Source of the DNA: JAEYZM01 sp943372195
GTDB taxonomy: Bacteria > Bacteroidota > Bacteroidia > Sphingobacteriales > Sphingobacteriaceae
Direction: 5' to 3'
NCBI GenBank assembly: GCA_943372195.1
Contig: CALRXS010000017.1
Location: forward strand, 1 to 64,000
Length of the DNA: 64,000 nucleotides
The notes beneath the pieces are model-generated. The model did no database searches and was not told the DNA's origin. It was given only the letters and a program-made list of their open reading frames with translations. Positions within the stretch are counted from its first letter, which is position 1. Each line of letters begins with the position of its first letter. Below are positions 8,247-16,268 of this stretch, piece by piece. The position numbers and the translations under genes are program-made.

Positions 8247-9328
8247 TCAGTAATACCTGTTTCTAGTGCTAATTCATTCAAATCTTTCACCACATTTTCA
8301 TTTAGTGTTATACCTTCAACTGATCTGATTTTTACTGCTTCAAATTCTGGTTCACCTGGTATAATTACAGGTTGATTTTCATTAATACGTTTTGCGTTTT
8401 TAAATCTGTTAATCCAAGTATCTATTGAATTAAAATAATCTTCTTTTTTTCTAAATCCGTCTATACGCATTGCACCGAAAAAATGTCCGATGCCTTCGCC
8501 TACCGGATTAGGGTCAGGCTCTAGAAATGCTACGAACGGCGGCACCCAAGGTCCGAAGTTTGCACCCGACAATACAGCCGAAAAAATATCAACTGCTGCT
8601 GATAATCCGAAGCCTTTATGACTTCCATTTTCTTTGGTACTACCAAGTGGTAAAAGCGAACCGCCTTTTTTCAATTCATTTGCATCATTCGATGCTTCGC
8701 CTTTAGAATTTTGTAACCATCCGAAGGGAACATTTTTATTAGTTCTTTGAGCGATTTCTAGTTTGCCATTAGCAGCTGTTGAAGTAGCCATGTCAATAAC
8801 AATAGGCGGAAAATTTTTTGCAGGAAACACATAGCACATAGGATTAGTACCGAGCATGCGTTCGTTGGAGTTGGTGGGGGCGACGAGCGGACTTGCATTG
8901 GTCATTGCGATGCCAATCATATCGTGCTCGAGAGCCATCATGGCGTGGTATGCAGCAATGCCGAAATGGTTAGAATTTTTTACACTTACCCAGCCAGAGC
9001 CACATTGATTAGCTTTATCAATGGCTACTTGCATAGCGAATGGTGCGACGATTAAGCCTAAGCCTGCATCACCATCAACAGTAGCAGTAGAAAAAGATTC
9101 ATGAATAATGGAAGGAATTGCCTGAGAATTGATTCTATTTTTCTTCCAAAGTCTGTAATATCCTGATAGACGAGCAATTCCATGGGAATCTATACCTCTT
9201 AGGTCGGCAGTAATGAGCACTTTAGCAGCCAAATCAGCGTTTTTTTCTGAATGCCCCATATTTAAAAACACTTTTTTAGAAAAATTTTCTAGTTCTTTGG
9301 CATTATAATTGAGCCTATTTACATGCAT
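8240..9328 (-). CDS. Ldh family (malate/L-lactate type) NAD(P)-dependent oxidoreductase
   Basis: The 362-residue protein belongs to the YlbC/malate-L-lactate/ureidoglycolate dehydrogenase superfamily, which is unrelated to classical lactate dehydrogenase. Diagnostic stretches are DLRGIDSHGIARL near residue 45 with the catalytic-type His, GLGLIVAPFAMQ near 92, SNHFGIAAYHAMMA near 120, and the cofactor segment MLGTNPMCY near 150. The substrate, a 2-oxoacid/2-hydroxyacid, is not determinable here. I chose the ATG at 9328 over an in-frame TTG two codons upstream. The last codons lie in the heptameric repeat hairpin. Confidence 0.85.
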   Translation of the reverse strand: MHVNRLNYNAKELENFSKKVFLNMGHSEKNADLAAKVLITADLRGIDSHGIARLSGYYRLWKKNRINSQAIPSIIHESFSTATVDGDAGLGLIVAPFAMQVAIDKANQCGSGWVSVKNSNHFGIAAYHAMMALEHDMIGIAMTNASPLVAPTNSNERMLGTNPMCYVFPAKNFPPIVIDMATSTAANGKLEIAQRTNKNVPFGWLQNSKGEASNDANELKKGGSLLPLGSTKENGSHKGFGLSAAVDIFSAVLSGANFGPWVPPFVAFLEPDPNPVGEGIGHFFGAMRIDGFRKKEDYFNSIDTWINRFKNAKRINENQPVIIPGEPEFEAVKIRSVEGITLNENVVKDLNELALETGITEM

Positions 9329-9394
9329 AATCAATTGATTTATTGTTCAAAAGTATGATTTGCACAAAAAAAACCGATAAAATGTTGGTAAATA

Positions 9395-9427
9395 TTTGCA
9401 TTTGTTTGAACAAATTAATTAAATTTG
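9395..9427 (+). promoter_or_regulatory. Bacteroidota-type promoter (TTTG / TAnnTTTG)
   Basis: A TTTG at 9395-9398 and an exact TAAATTTG -7 element at 9420-9427 are separated by 21 bases, matching the known Bacteroidota housekeeping sigma consensus. The predicted start is about 30 bases ahead of the next gene's ATG. Confidence 0.6.
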
Positions 9428-9466
9428 ATTTTATAGATAATTGTAAAAACAAACAAATTTAAAACT

Positions 9467-11290
9467 ATGATGAAAAAATTACTTTTAGTAGGCTTGGGAT
9501 CAGCTATGATTTTACAAGCTAGCGCTCAGGAGGCTGCTCGTGTAAGCACGACTCTTCAAGACGGGCAAAAAATGTCGAACCAAAGTATTGTAAAGAGAAG
9601 CCCAATAAGCAAATCGAATACTTCGGCATTAAATATTACACCTATTACTTTAGGTTCAGCTGGTAATGCGTTTGGTTCTATTGGTCACAACAGAAGAAGA
9701 GTTTCTGCAAGTCAAGGTTTAAACGCTGTATTATTTATACATCGTGGTGACGCTGCAATTACTGGTTTATCTGGTAACATGACTGTGTTCGATCATTCAA
9801 CAGATGGTGGTGCTACTTGGACTACAAATACAGGTCCGGTTATTCAAGCTGGTTTAGTAACAACTTTCCCTGGTACACGTTACCCACAAGGTTATTTATA
9901 TAACCCAGCTGGTAACACTACAGTTGGAAATGCAAGAGTTATCGCTAATGCTGCTCACGCAACAGGAGAGAACAACGGATGGGGTACATTAACAGTAGGT
10001 TCAAGCAAATTAGATGGTACATCTCAAAATGCAAGACCTTTCAATGCTGGTAATGCTTTCATTCCTCAATCTCTCACTGAAAGAGTACCGGGAGAATACT
10101 GGTCGGTAGATGATACTACTGTTGACGGTAAAATCTCTTTATACAAAGGTGTTTACAGTGTTGCTGGTGACTCAGTAGTTTGGACAGTTAATTCTCCATT
10201 TGCTAAAGTTACTTCATTATTTGACTCATCAGTTGATGGTTCAATTCACTACTATGATGTATGGATTGCTTTCTCTCCAGATGGTAATACTGGTTGGGTT
10301 GCAGTAAACGGTGAAATCGCTGGTGCTACTCCTGATACAGCTACATATCCTATTTTCTGGAAATCTACTGACGGTGGTGCAACTTGGGGTGCTGCTCAAG
10401 CAGTAAGATTAAAGAATTTAGCTGGTGTAACTGCAGAATTCGGTACTATAACTCCTACTTCTGCATTTGATGCTGCTTTAACAGTTGACAAAAACGGTGC
10501 TCCACACTTTATGTTTGTAACTGGTCCTGCTGCTTCTACTCCATATTCTATCGGTACTGGTATCACTTTACCAATATTTGATATTACTATGGATGGTTCT
10601 ACTTGGGTAGGTAACTTAGTAGATACTGTACAAGCTTTCCGTGGTACTCCTGCTGGAACAACTTTAACTCAAGATAACGCTCCATCTATCTCTAGATCAG
10701 CTGATGGTTCGAAAATATTCTATACTTGGGTTGATACTAAATTAGAGAATCAAGCATCTGCAGGTGACAATGGTTTCCCTGACTTATACTTAAAAGGATA
10801 TGATGTTGATGCTAAAACTTTCGGTGAGAAAATTAACGTAACTGAAGGTTCATCTGTTGAATCAATTGTTTACTTACCTGCTGTTGCAACTACTGCAACA
10901 ACTTCAGGTAATGGATACAAAATTCACTCGACTATCGTTTCATTCACTGGTGATGAAAACGTTCAAGTTAACTTCACTTACTTAGATGGTGTTGTTTACT
11001 CATTCGCTTCAGGTATCAACAATGCTAAGAATGATTTATTCGAAGTAACTGGTAACTATCCTAACCCATTCTCAGGAAACACTTCATTTGATTTATCATT
11101 AAATAAATCATCTGATGTGAAAGTAACTGTATCTAATTTATTAGGTCAAGTTATTTCTTCAGAAGTTTCTAGCTTATCAGCTGGTAAGCATACATTAAAC
11201 ATCAATGCTGAAGGTTTATCTTCAGGTATCTACATGTTTACTGTAAATGCTGGTGGTTTTGATGTAACTAACAAAATGATTGTTAAGTAA
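9467..11290 (+). CDS. Secreted T9SS cargo protein with BNR/Asp-box repeats
   Basis: The 607-residue protein has a signal peptide ending near residue 20 (QASAQE), BNR/Asp-box motifs STDGGATW at residues 111-118 and 300-307 that mark sialidase-like beta-propeller blades, and a type A T9SS sorting domain at about 530-607 (NYPNPFSGNTSFDL ... SGIYMFTV ... KMIVK). It should be exported across the outer membrane by T9SS and kept at the surface or released. Codon use leans strongly to TTC, AAC, TAC, GGT and GCT, unlike its neighbours, which suggests high expression. It has its own promoter and a strong terminator. Enzymatic activity is not evident; no sialidase catalytic residues could be assigned. 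Confidence 0.82.
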   Translation: MMKKLLLVGLGSAMILQASAQEAARVSTTLQDGQKMSNQSIVKRSPISKSNTSALNITPITLGSAGNAFGSIGHNRRRVSASQGLNAVLFIHRGDAAITGLSGNMTVFDHSTDGGATWTTNTGPVIQAGLVTTFPGTRYPQGYLYNPAGNTTVGNARVIANAAHATGENNGWGTLTVGSSKLDGTSQNARPFNAGNAFIPQSLTERVPGEYWSVDDTTVDGKISLYKGVYSVAGDSVVWTVNSPFAKVTSLFDSSVDGSIHYYDVWIAFSPDGNTGWVAVNGEIAGATPDTATYPIFWKSTDGGATWGAAQAVRLKNLAGVTAEFGTITPTSAFDAALTVDKNGAPHFMFVTGPAASTPYSIGTGITLPIFDITMDGSTWVGNLVDTVQAFRGTPAGTTLTQDNAPSISRSADGSKIFYTWVDTKLENQASAGDNGFPDLYLKGYDVDAKTFGEKINVTEGSSVESIVYLPAVATTATTSGNGYKIHSTIVSFTGDENVQVNFTYLDGVVYSFASGINNAKNDLFEVTGNYPNPFSGNTSFDLSLNKSSDVKVTVSNLLGQVISSEVSSLSAGKHTLNINAEGLSSGIYMFTVNAGGFDVTNKMIVK

Positions 11291-11308
11291 TTTAAACTAA
11301 CATCACAT

Positions 11309-11342
11309 AAAAAAAAGCCCCGACATTGTCGGGGCTTTTTTT
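11309..11342. terminator. Strong bidirectional rho-independent terminator
   Basis: A GC-rich stem AGCCCCGAC / GTCGGGGCT with a 3-base loop is flanked by A and T runs on both sides, so it can end transcription of the T9SS gene and of the convergent bshC gene. Confidence 0.9.
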
Positions 11343-11355
11343 GTGAAAGTTATTT

Positions 11356-11402
11356 GTAACTAGTGACTAGACTAGTCACCAGTTACTAGTTGCCAGTCAC
11401 CA
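11356..11402. repeat. Heptameric repeat array (AGTNACY type) with hairpin
   Basis: Units such as AGTCACC, AGTTACT, AGTTGCC and AGTCACC repeat every 7 bases. The left part forms an inverted repeat, 11356-11370 with 11372-11386, that has one mismatch. The right part runs into the 3' end of bshC and supplies its last codons and stop. Confidence 0.75.
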
Positions 11403-12978
11403 ATACCTTAAAGTTACTTTCAAACAAATTCGTGTTATTATAAATTGCTTCAAACAATCTTGCACCTAGTTCCGCGTAGTGCAGGCTAAAGTTCTCTTTA
11501 CGCTCTTGTAATTTGTTATTGGGAAAGTATTTTGATTTGATGTTTATGATCGCTTCTAGGCCATCTGAATGCTTTCTTTTTTCATGCTTCAACATCTTCT
11601 TCTCTAAATTATCTAACATATGAGATAATCTTACTTCTATACCTGTTAAAGAATTGGGGAGTTGATCGTTGATATTTGCTAATTGATCTTTAATCTTATC
11701 AAAATATTGCTCTAGCTCTTTTCGCTCTGTATCTAAATTCAGTTTTTTATCTGAATGACGCTCTACATATTTTTTTGCTAAATCATTTATATCATTAAAT
11801 AATTCTTCAGCTGTAAATTCTTGCTTTTGCCATTTACCAAGATCTATTTCTTTTACAATCAAGAATGAATTACGCCAAGTTAAGATAGGTAAGTTCACTT
11901 GATAATATTCAAACATTGATTTGAATTGTAGCCAATAAGCGATCTCACCGGGGCCTCCAATGTATGCGAGGTTGGGGAGAATTGTTTCTTGGTAGAGGGG
12001 GCGAAGAATTACGTTCGGACTCATCTTTTCAGGATGAGTTTCGATGATGTTTAATAATTCTTCTTTTGTGAATTGATATTTTGAATCTGTGGTTTCGTAA
12101 CCATTGCCTTTCTTAACAATTCGCTCTCTGTAGTTTTCTTCTAGGTAAAAGAAATTTATTTCACGCGGATTTACCTGCGTGCTGTAACCCAATGTTTCTA
12201 ATGCTTTCGTACTCTCATTCACTTTTTCAAATGCATTATGATTGATTACATCATCTATCATCACACTTTTAAATTGTGCTTTTAAATCTGCATCATCCGC
12301 ATCAATTATTACCAATCCATATGATTGAAATAAATCATTCACTAACACTCTCGTTGCTTCAGCCAATGTATTTTCTGAATAGGCTTTCTTGAATTTTTCA
12401 ATAAGTTCTGATGCAAATTTTCTATCTGCTAAAAAGGTACTTAATGATTCTATAATTTCTTTAAGTCCGTCAGTTTTAACATCACCACATGCTCCGCTCG
12501 TATTTTTATTCCATTGAAATGTATGTGATGCTAATTGTATATGATTGATCTCCGCAAAATCATGATCCTCGCTTGCCATCCAGAATATGGGTACAAAATG
12601 TTTATTCGGATGTTGCAATTTTGCATCATCCGCAAGCTTAATACAGGAGATGATTTTGTAAATGAAATACCACTCTGCAGTGAAAATCCCTAATTGATGT
12701 CCGGTTGTGATCGTAAACGTATTCTCATTTAATAATGCTTCTATATTTTGCTTTGTAGCTTCTGAAGCATTAATGTTTTCGTATTGTTTACGTAATACTT
12801 TAACTAGTACATCACGATTTATTTTTTCTTTCGATTTATTTTCAATAGCACTTGCAATAGAACTCAATGATGGCTCGTATTGTATAAAAGTCTCTAAGTT
12901 CTTATGATTACCTACATAGTCGAGAAATATTTTCGAGAAATAATTTTCACTATATGGTACAGAATAGGTTGAGTTCAT
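11386..12978 (-). CDS. bshC: Putative cysteine ligase BshC (bacillithiol biosynthesis)
   Basis: The 530-residue protein is the BshC-type enzyme thought to add cysteine to glucosaminyl-malate in the last step of bacillithiol synthesis. Recognisable are the TITTGHQLGIFTAEWYFIYK segment near residue 88 with its HxGH-like nucleotide-binding character, PIFWMASEDHDFAEINH near residue 140, and a C-terminal coiled coil at about 400-480. The ATG at 12978 is preferred to an in-frame TTG seven codons upstream. BshA and BshB are not in the window. The final residues are encoded within the heptameric repeat array. Confidence 0.92.
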   Translation of the reverse strand: MNSTYSVPYSENYFSKIFLDYVGNHKNLETFIQYEPSLSSIASAIENKSKEKINRDVLVKVLRKQYENINASEATKQNIEALLNENTFTITTGHQLGIFTAEWYFIYKIISCIKLADDAKLQHPNKHFVPIFWMASEDHDFAEINHIQLASHTFQWNKNTSGACGDVKTDGLKEIIESLSTFLADRKFASELIEKFKKAYSENTLAEATRVLVNDLFQSYGLVIIDADDADLKAQFKSVMIDDVINHNAFEKVNESTKALETLGYSTQVNPREINFFYLEENYRERIVKKGNGYETTDSKYQFTKEELLNIIETHPEKMSPNVILRPLYQETILPNLAYIGGPGEIAYWLQFKSMFEYYQVNLPILTWRNSFLIVKEIDLGKWQKQEFTAEELFNDINDLAKKYVERHSDKKLNLDTERKELEQYFDKIKDQLANINDQLPNSLTGIEVRLSHMLDNLEKKMLKHEKRKHSDGLEAIINIKSKYFPNNKLQERKENFSLHYAELGARLFEAIYNNTNLFESNFKVLVTGN

Positions 12979-13026
12979 TGAATGAGTATATAAAATCAAA
13001 CAACAAGATAAGCAAAGAGTTCTTAA

Positions 13027-14340
13027 TTATGCTTTATTAATTTTACCATAAAGGTCAAACTCGGTAGCATCCGTAATATTAACATTTACAAAATCACCAA
13101 TACGTAAATATTCGTCTTTTGCATCAATCAATACTTCGTTATCTACTTCTGGTGAATCGAATTGTGTTCTACCAATGAAATGATCTTTTTCGATTCTATC
13201 GATCAATACTTTGTGGGTTTCACCTATACGCTTTTGATTTAATTCGTAAGAGATATCTTGTTGTAATGCCATGATTTCATCGGCACGTTCTTGTTTTACC
13301 TCTTGTGGTACGTTATCTTCTAAAGTGTAAGCATGTGTACTTTCTTCATGTGAATAAGTGAACACTCCTAAGCGTTCGAATTTCATTTCTTCAACAAACT
13401 TCAATACTTCTTCATGATCTTGATCAGTTTCACCTGGGTAACCTGCAATTAAAGTAGTTCTTAATGCAATGTTTGGTACTTTATTTCTAATGTCGTTTAC
13501 TAATTCAATTGTTCTTCTTTTGCTAATTCCTCTACGCATCGACTTTAACATATTATCAGTAATATGTTGCAATGGCATATCGAGGTATTTACAAATGTTT
13601 TCTCTTTCGTTCATCACGTCGAGAACATCCATCGGGAATTGAGAAGGGTAGGCATACTGCAAACGTATCCAGTCTATGCCTTCTACATCTGAAATATTTC
13701 TTAATAAATCTGCAAGCTTTCGCTCATTGTAAATATCAAGTCCGTAGTAAGTTAAATCTTGAGCAATTAATATCAACTCTTTCGTTCCATTTTTTGCTAA
13801 GTTCTTTGCTTCTGTTACTAAATCTTCTATCGATTTAGATACGTGGCCTCCGCGCATTAAAGGTATAGCGCAGAAAGAACATGGGCGATTACATCCTTCA
13901 GAAATTTTAAAATATGCAAAGTGTGAAGGAGTAGTAATTAATCGCTCACCAATTAATTCGCGCTTATAATCTGCACCTACTGTTTTTAATAAACGAGCTA
14001 ATTCGTTGGTGCCGAAATAGGCATCAACATTCGGAATTTCTTTTTCTAAATCATCTTTGTAGCGAGCCGATAAACAACCTGTTACATATACTTTTTCGAT
14101 ATCACCTTTTTCTTTAAGCTCAACATATTTCAAAATGGTGTCGATTGATTCTTGCTTGGCATTATCAATAAAACCACAAGTATTTATAATAACTGTACCA
14201 AAATCTAATTGATCAGATTCATGACTTACATCGAATTTATTACCTTTTAATTGTCCGAGTAATACCTCAGAGTCAACTATATTTTTTGAGCAACCTAATG
14301 TTACGATGTTGATTTTATTTTTATTGCCTTTCGTTTTCAT
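13027..14340 (-). CDS. rimO: Ribosomal protein S12 methylthiotransferase RimO
   Basis: The 437-residue radical SAM enzyme adds a methylthio group to an aspartate of ribosomal protein S12. The N-terminal UPF0004 domain holds the auxiliary cluster cysteines Cys17 (LGCSKN), Cys55 (NTCGF) and Cys89 (TGCLSARY). The radical SAM cluster cysteines are Cys150, Cys154 and Cys157 (GCNRPCSFCAIP). The C-terminus is a TRAM domain. The LGCSKN N-terminus and overall form separate it from MiaB. It lies 3 bases downstream of ftsY in the same direction. Confidence 0.94.
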   Translation of the reverse strand: MKTKGNKNKINIVTLGCSKNIVDSEVLLGQLKGNKFDVSHESDQLDFGTVIINTCGFIDNAKQESIDTILKYVELKEKGDIEKVYVTGCLSARYKDDLEKEIPNVDAYFGTNELARLLKTVGADYKRELIGERLITTPSHFAYFKISEGCNRPCSFCAIPLMRGGHVSKSIEDLVTEAKNLAKNGTKELILIAQDLTYYGLDIYNERKLADLLRNISDVEGIDWIRLQYAYPSQFPMDVLDVMNERENICKYLDMPLQHITDNMLKSMRRGISKRRTIELVNDIRNKVPNIALRTTLIAGYPGETDQDHEEVLKFVEEMKFERLGVFTYSHEESTHAYTLEDNVPQEVKQERADEIMALQQDISYELNQKRIGETHKVLIDRIEKDHFIGRTQFDSPEVDNEVLIDAKDEYLRIGDFVNVNITDATEFDLYGKINKA

Positions 14341-14343
14341 AGA

Positions 14344-15297
14344 TTAATTACCAAATAATGAATCAACAAATTCTTGCTTGTTGAATAATTGTATATCGTC
14401 GATGCCTTCGCCTACACCTATATATTTTACAGGTACTTTGAATTGATCTGATATGCCTATTACAACCCCACCTTTAGCAGTACCATCAAGCTTAGTTAAA
14501 GCTAATGCATTTACTTCTGTTGCAGCTGTAAATTGTTTTGTTTGCTCGATTGCATTTTGTCCGGTCGAAGCGTCAAGCACCAATAAAATTTCATGTGGTG
14601 CATTTGGCACTACCTTCTGCATTACATTTTTAATTTTACTCAACTCATTCATCAATCCGATTTTATTATGCAATCTACCTGCTGTATCAATGATGCAAAT
14701 ATCTTCGTTATTAGCGACAGCTGATTTCAAGGTATCGAATGCAACAGAAGCAGGGTCTGCACCCATTTTCTGAGATACAATTCTTACACCAGTTCTATCA
14801 GCCCAAATATGTAATTGTTCAACCGCAGCAGCTCTAAAAGTATCCGCCGCTCCTAATACAACTTTAAGTCCGGCTTTATTAAACTGATTCGCCAACTTAC
14901 CAATCGTTGTTGTTTTGCCTACACCATTCACACCTACCACCATTATTACATAAGGTTTTTTGTCGGCATCAATTTCAAATTTATCGAAATCTTTAGTTGA
15001 ATTTTCAGCTAGTAAAGCAGCTATTTCTTCTTTTAAAATACCATTAAGCTCTGATGTGCTTACGTATTTATCTTTTGATACTCTTTTTTCAATTCTATCG
15101 ATAATTTTCAGAGTGGTTTCTACACCAACATCTGCAGATACTAAAATTTCCTCTAAGTTATCTAACACTTCTGCATCGACTTCAGATTTGCCCACGATTG
15201 AGCGAGCTACTTTTGAGAAGAAGCTATCTTTAGTTTTTTCTAAACTTTTGTCGAGTGTTTCCTTCTTTTTGGAAGAAAAAAAATCAAATAATCCCAT
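14344..15297 (-). CDS. ftsY: Signal recognition particle receptor FtsY
   Basis: The 317-residue GTPase receives ribosome-SRP complexes at the inner membrane. It has a short basic amphipathic N-terminus (MGLFDFFSSKKK), an N domain at about 25-105 and the G domain from about 115, with G1 GVNGVGKTT at 122-130, DTFRAAAVEQL near 155, DTAGRL near 203 and TKLDGTAKGG near 267. It lacks the long acidic A domain of E. coli FtsY, which is normal in this phylum. It is placed between the ribosomal-protein genes and rimO. Confidence 0.96.
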   Translation of the reverse strand: MGLFDFFSSKKKETLDKSLEKTKDSFFSKVARSIVGKSEVDAEVLDNLEEILVSADVGVETTLKIIDRIEKRVSKDKYVSTSELNGILKEEIAALLAENSTKDFDKFEIDADKKPYVIMVVGVNGVGKTTTIGKLANQFNKAGLKVVLGAADTFRAAAVEQLHIWADRTGVRIVSQKMGADPASVAFDTLKSAVANNEDICIIDTAGRLHNKIGLMNELSKIKNVMQKVVPNAPHEILLVLDASTGQNAIEQTKQFTAATEVNALALTKLDGTAKGGVVIGISDQFKVPVKYIGVGEGIDDIQLFNKQEFVDSLFGN

Positions 15298-15313
15298 TTG
15301 CTTATGAATAAAA

Positions 15314-15341
15314 AAAGCTCCTTTCTGAAGAAAGAAGCTTT
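15314..15341 (-). terminator. Terminator of the rpmB-rpmG-DUF4295 transcript
   Basis: Arms 15314-15326 and 15329-15341 pair with one mismatch (AAAGCT.CTTTCT against AGAAAG.AGCTTT). Read leftward they are followed by a run of T on the minus strand. It sits between the DUF4295 gene and ftsY, so ftsY is only partly coupled to the small ribosomal genes. Confidence 0.65.
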
Positions 15342-15361
15342 AATATGTCAATCGGTAATGA

Positions 15362-15517
15362 TTATTTATTACCTTTTAATATGTCTTTTACGTGGTCGTT
15401 ATGAACAACTTGTTCTTTAAACGAGTAAGCACCTTTAGGTGATTTAACCATAGTGATTACTTTCGAATATTCTTTACCTGAACCTGTCTTTAGGGTTGCA
15501 ACTACTTTCTTTGCCAT
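15362..15517 (-). CDS. DUF4295 small conserved protein
   Basis: This 51-residue basic protein (MAKKVVATLKTGSGKEYSKV at the start, ending ILKGNK) is the DUF4295 protein that in Bacteroidota regularly follows rpmG. The start ATG at 15517 is preceded by a purine-rich stretch. Its size, charge and constant linkage to L28 and L33 suggest a ribosome-associated role, but this is inference only. Confidence 0.85.
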   Translation of the reverse strand: MAKKVVATLKTGSGKEYSKVITMVKSPKGAYSFKEQVVHNDHVKDILKGNK

Positions 15518-15537
15518 TTTCTTTTAGAATTTATGGA

Positions 15538-15720
15538 TTACTTAATTTCTTTATGAACAGTTACTTTCTTCAATACTGGGTTGTACTTCTTCATTTCTAA
15601 ACGCTCAGTAGTGTTTTTCTTGTTCTTAGTCGTGATGTAACGAGACATACCCGCAACACCGCTATCTTTATGTTCAGTACATTCTAAGATGACCTGTACT
15701 CTATTGCCTTTCTTTGCCAT
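15538..15720 (-). CDS. rpmG: Large ribosomal subunit protein L33
   Basis: The 60-residue protein shows the L33 pattern MAKKGNRVQVILECTEHK, then SRYITTKNKKNTTERLEMKKYNPVLKK. Only one cysteine is present, so this is the zinc-free (C minus) form and cannot make the four-cysteine zinc site. It lies between rpmB and the DUF4295 gene in the same operon. Confidence 0.95.
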   Translation of the reverse strand: MAKKGNRVQVILECTEHKDSGVAGMSRYITTKNKKNTTERLEMKKYNPVLKKVTVHKEIK

Positions 15721-15738
15721 TTCCTTATATCTTAATTA

Positions 15739-15972
15739 TTAGATCTTACCGAATTTAACGAATTTGTTAATTACGGCAGTGATTCCATTTTTATCAATCG
15801 TTTTCAATGCTGATGTAGAAACTTTTAAAGTGATCCAAGAATCTTCTTCAGGGATATAAAACTTCTTAGTTTTTAAGTTAGGATAAAATTTTCTTTTGGT
15901 TTTACGGTTCGAATTTGAAACGTTATAACCATTCATAGCACTTTTTCCTGTTAAATCACAAATCTTTGACAT
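15739..15972 (-). CDS. rpmB: Large ribosomal subunit protein L28
   Basis: The 77-residue protein has the L28 signature CDLTGKSAMNGYNVSNSNRKTKRKF followed in spaced form by PNLKTKKFYIPEEDSWITLKVS. It contains a single cysteine, so no zinc ribbon is expected. First gene of the rpmB-rpmG-DUF4295 run; its promoter should lie in the adjoining AT-rich gap. Confidence 0.95.
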   Translation of the reverse strand: MSKICDLTGKSAMNGYNVSNSNRKTKRKFYPNLKTKKFYIPEEDSWITLKVSTSALKTIDKNGITAVINKFVKFGKI

Positions 15973-16268
15973 GACTATATAATTATATTATTGTGTTCTA
16001 TTAAATTATTTTAGAGTTTGCAAATATCTGAATATTTACCGTTATCACAAATAAATTTTTAAAAATGTTTAAGAATTCTTTGTAGAATGTTCTTTCTGGC
16101 CCTAAAATACACATTTTTTAGCTCTTAATTCATTAATTAGCTGTTAATTATTGAATTATTAACAATTCTGAGATTATCGAAGAGTGCTAAAAATAGCGTT
16201 CCCCCCATAGTCCAACCCGATATCTATTCCAATAACATGTATATTTATGGTTTTAAGCAATATTAAAC
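15973..16268. other. Divergent intergenic region between rpmB and acs
   Basis: These 296 bases are AT-rich and hold no credible ORF or RNA gene. An imperfect palindrome with outer arms GTTAAT and ATTAAC lies at 16143-16163. A TATATTTA resembling the -7 element lies about 25 bases before acs. A run of six C sits near 16201. The region must contain both promoters, but I could not assign either firmly. Confidence 0.5.

Noticed and set aside
13572..13838. Plus-strand ORF inside rimO
   Set aside because: It is the shadow of a clearly conserved gene on the other strand.
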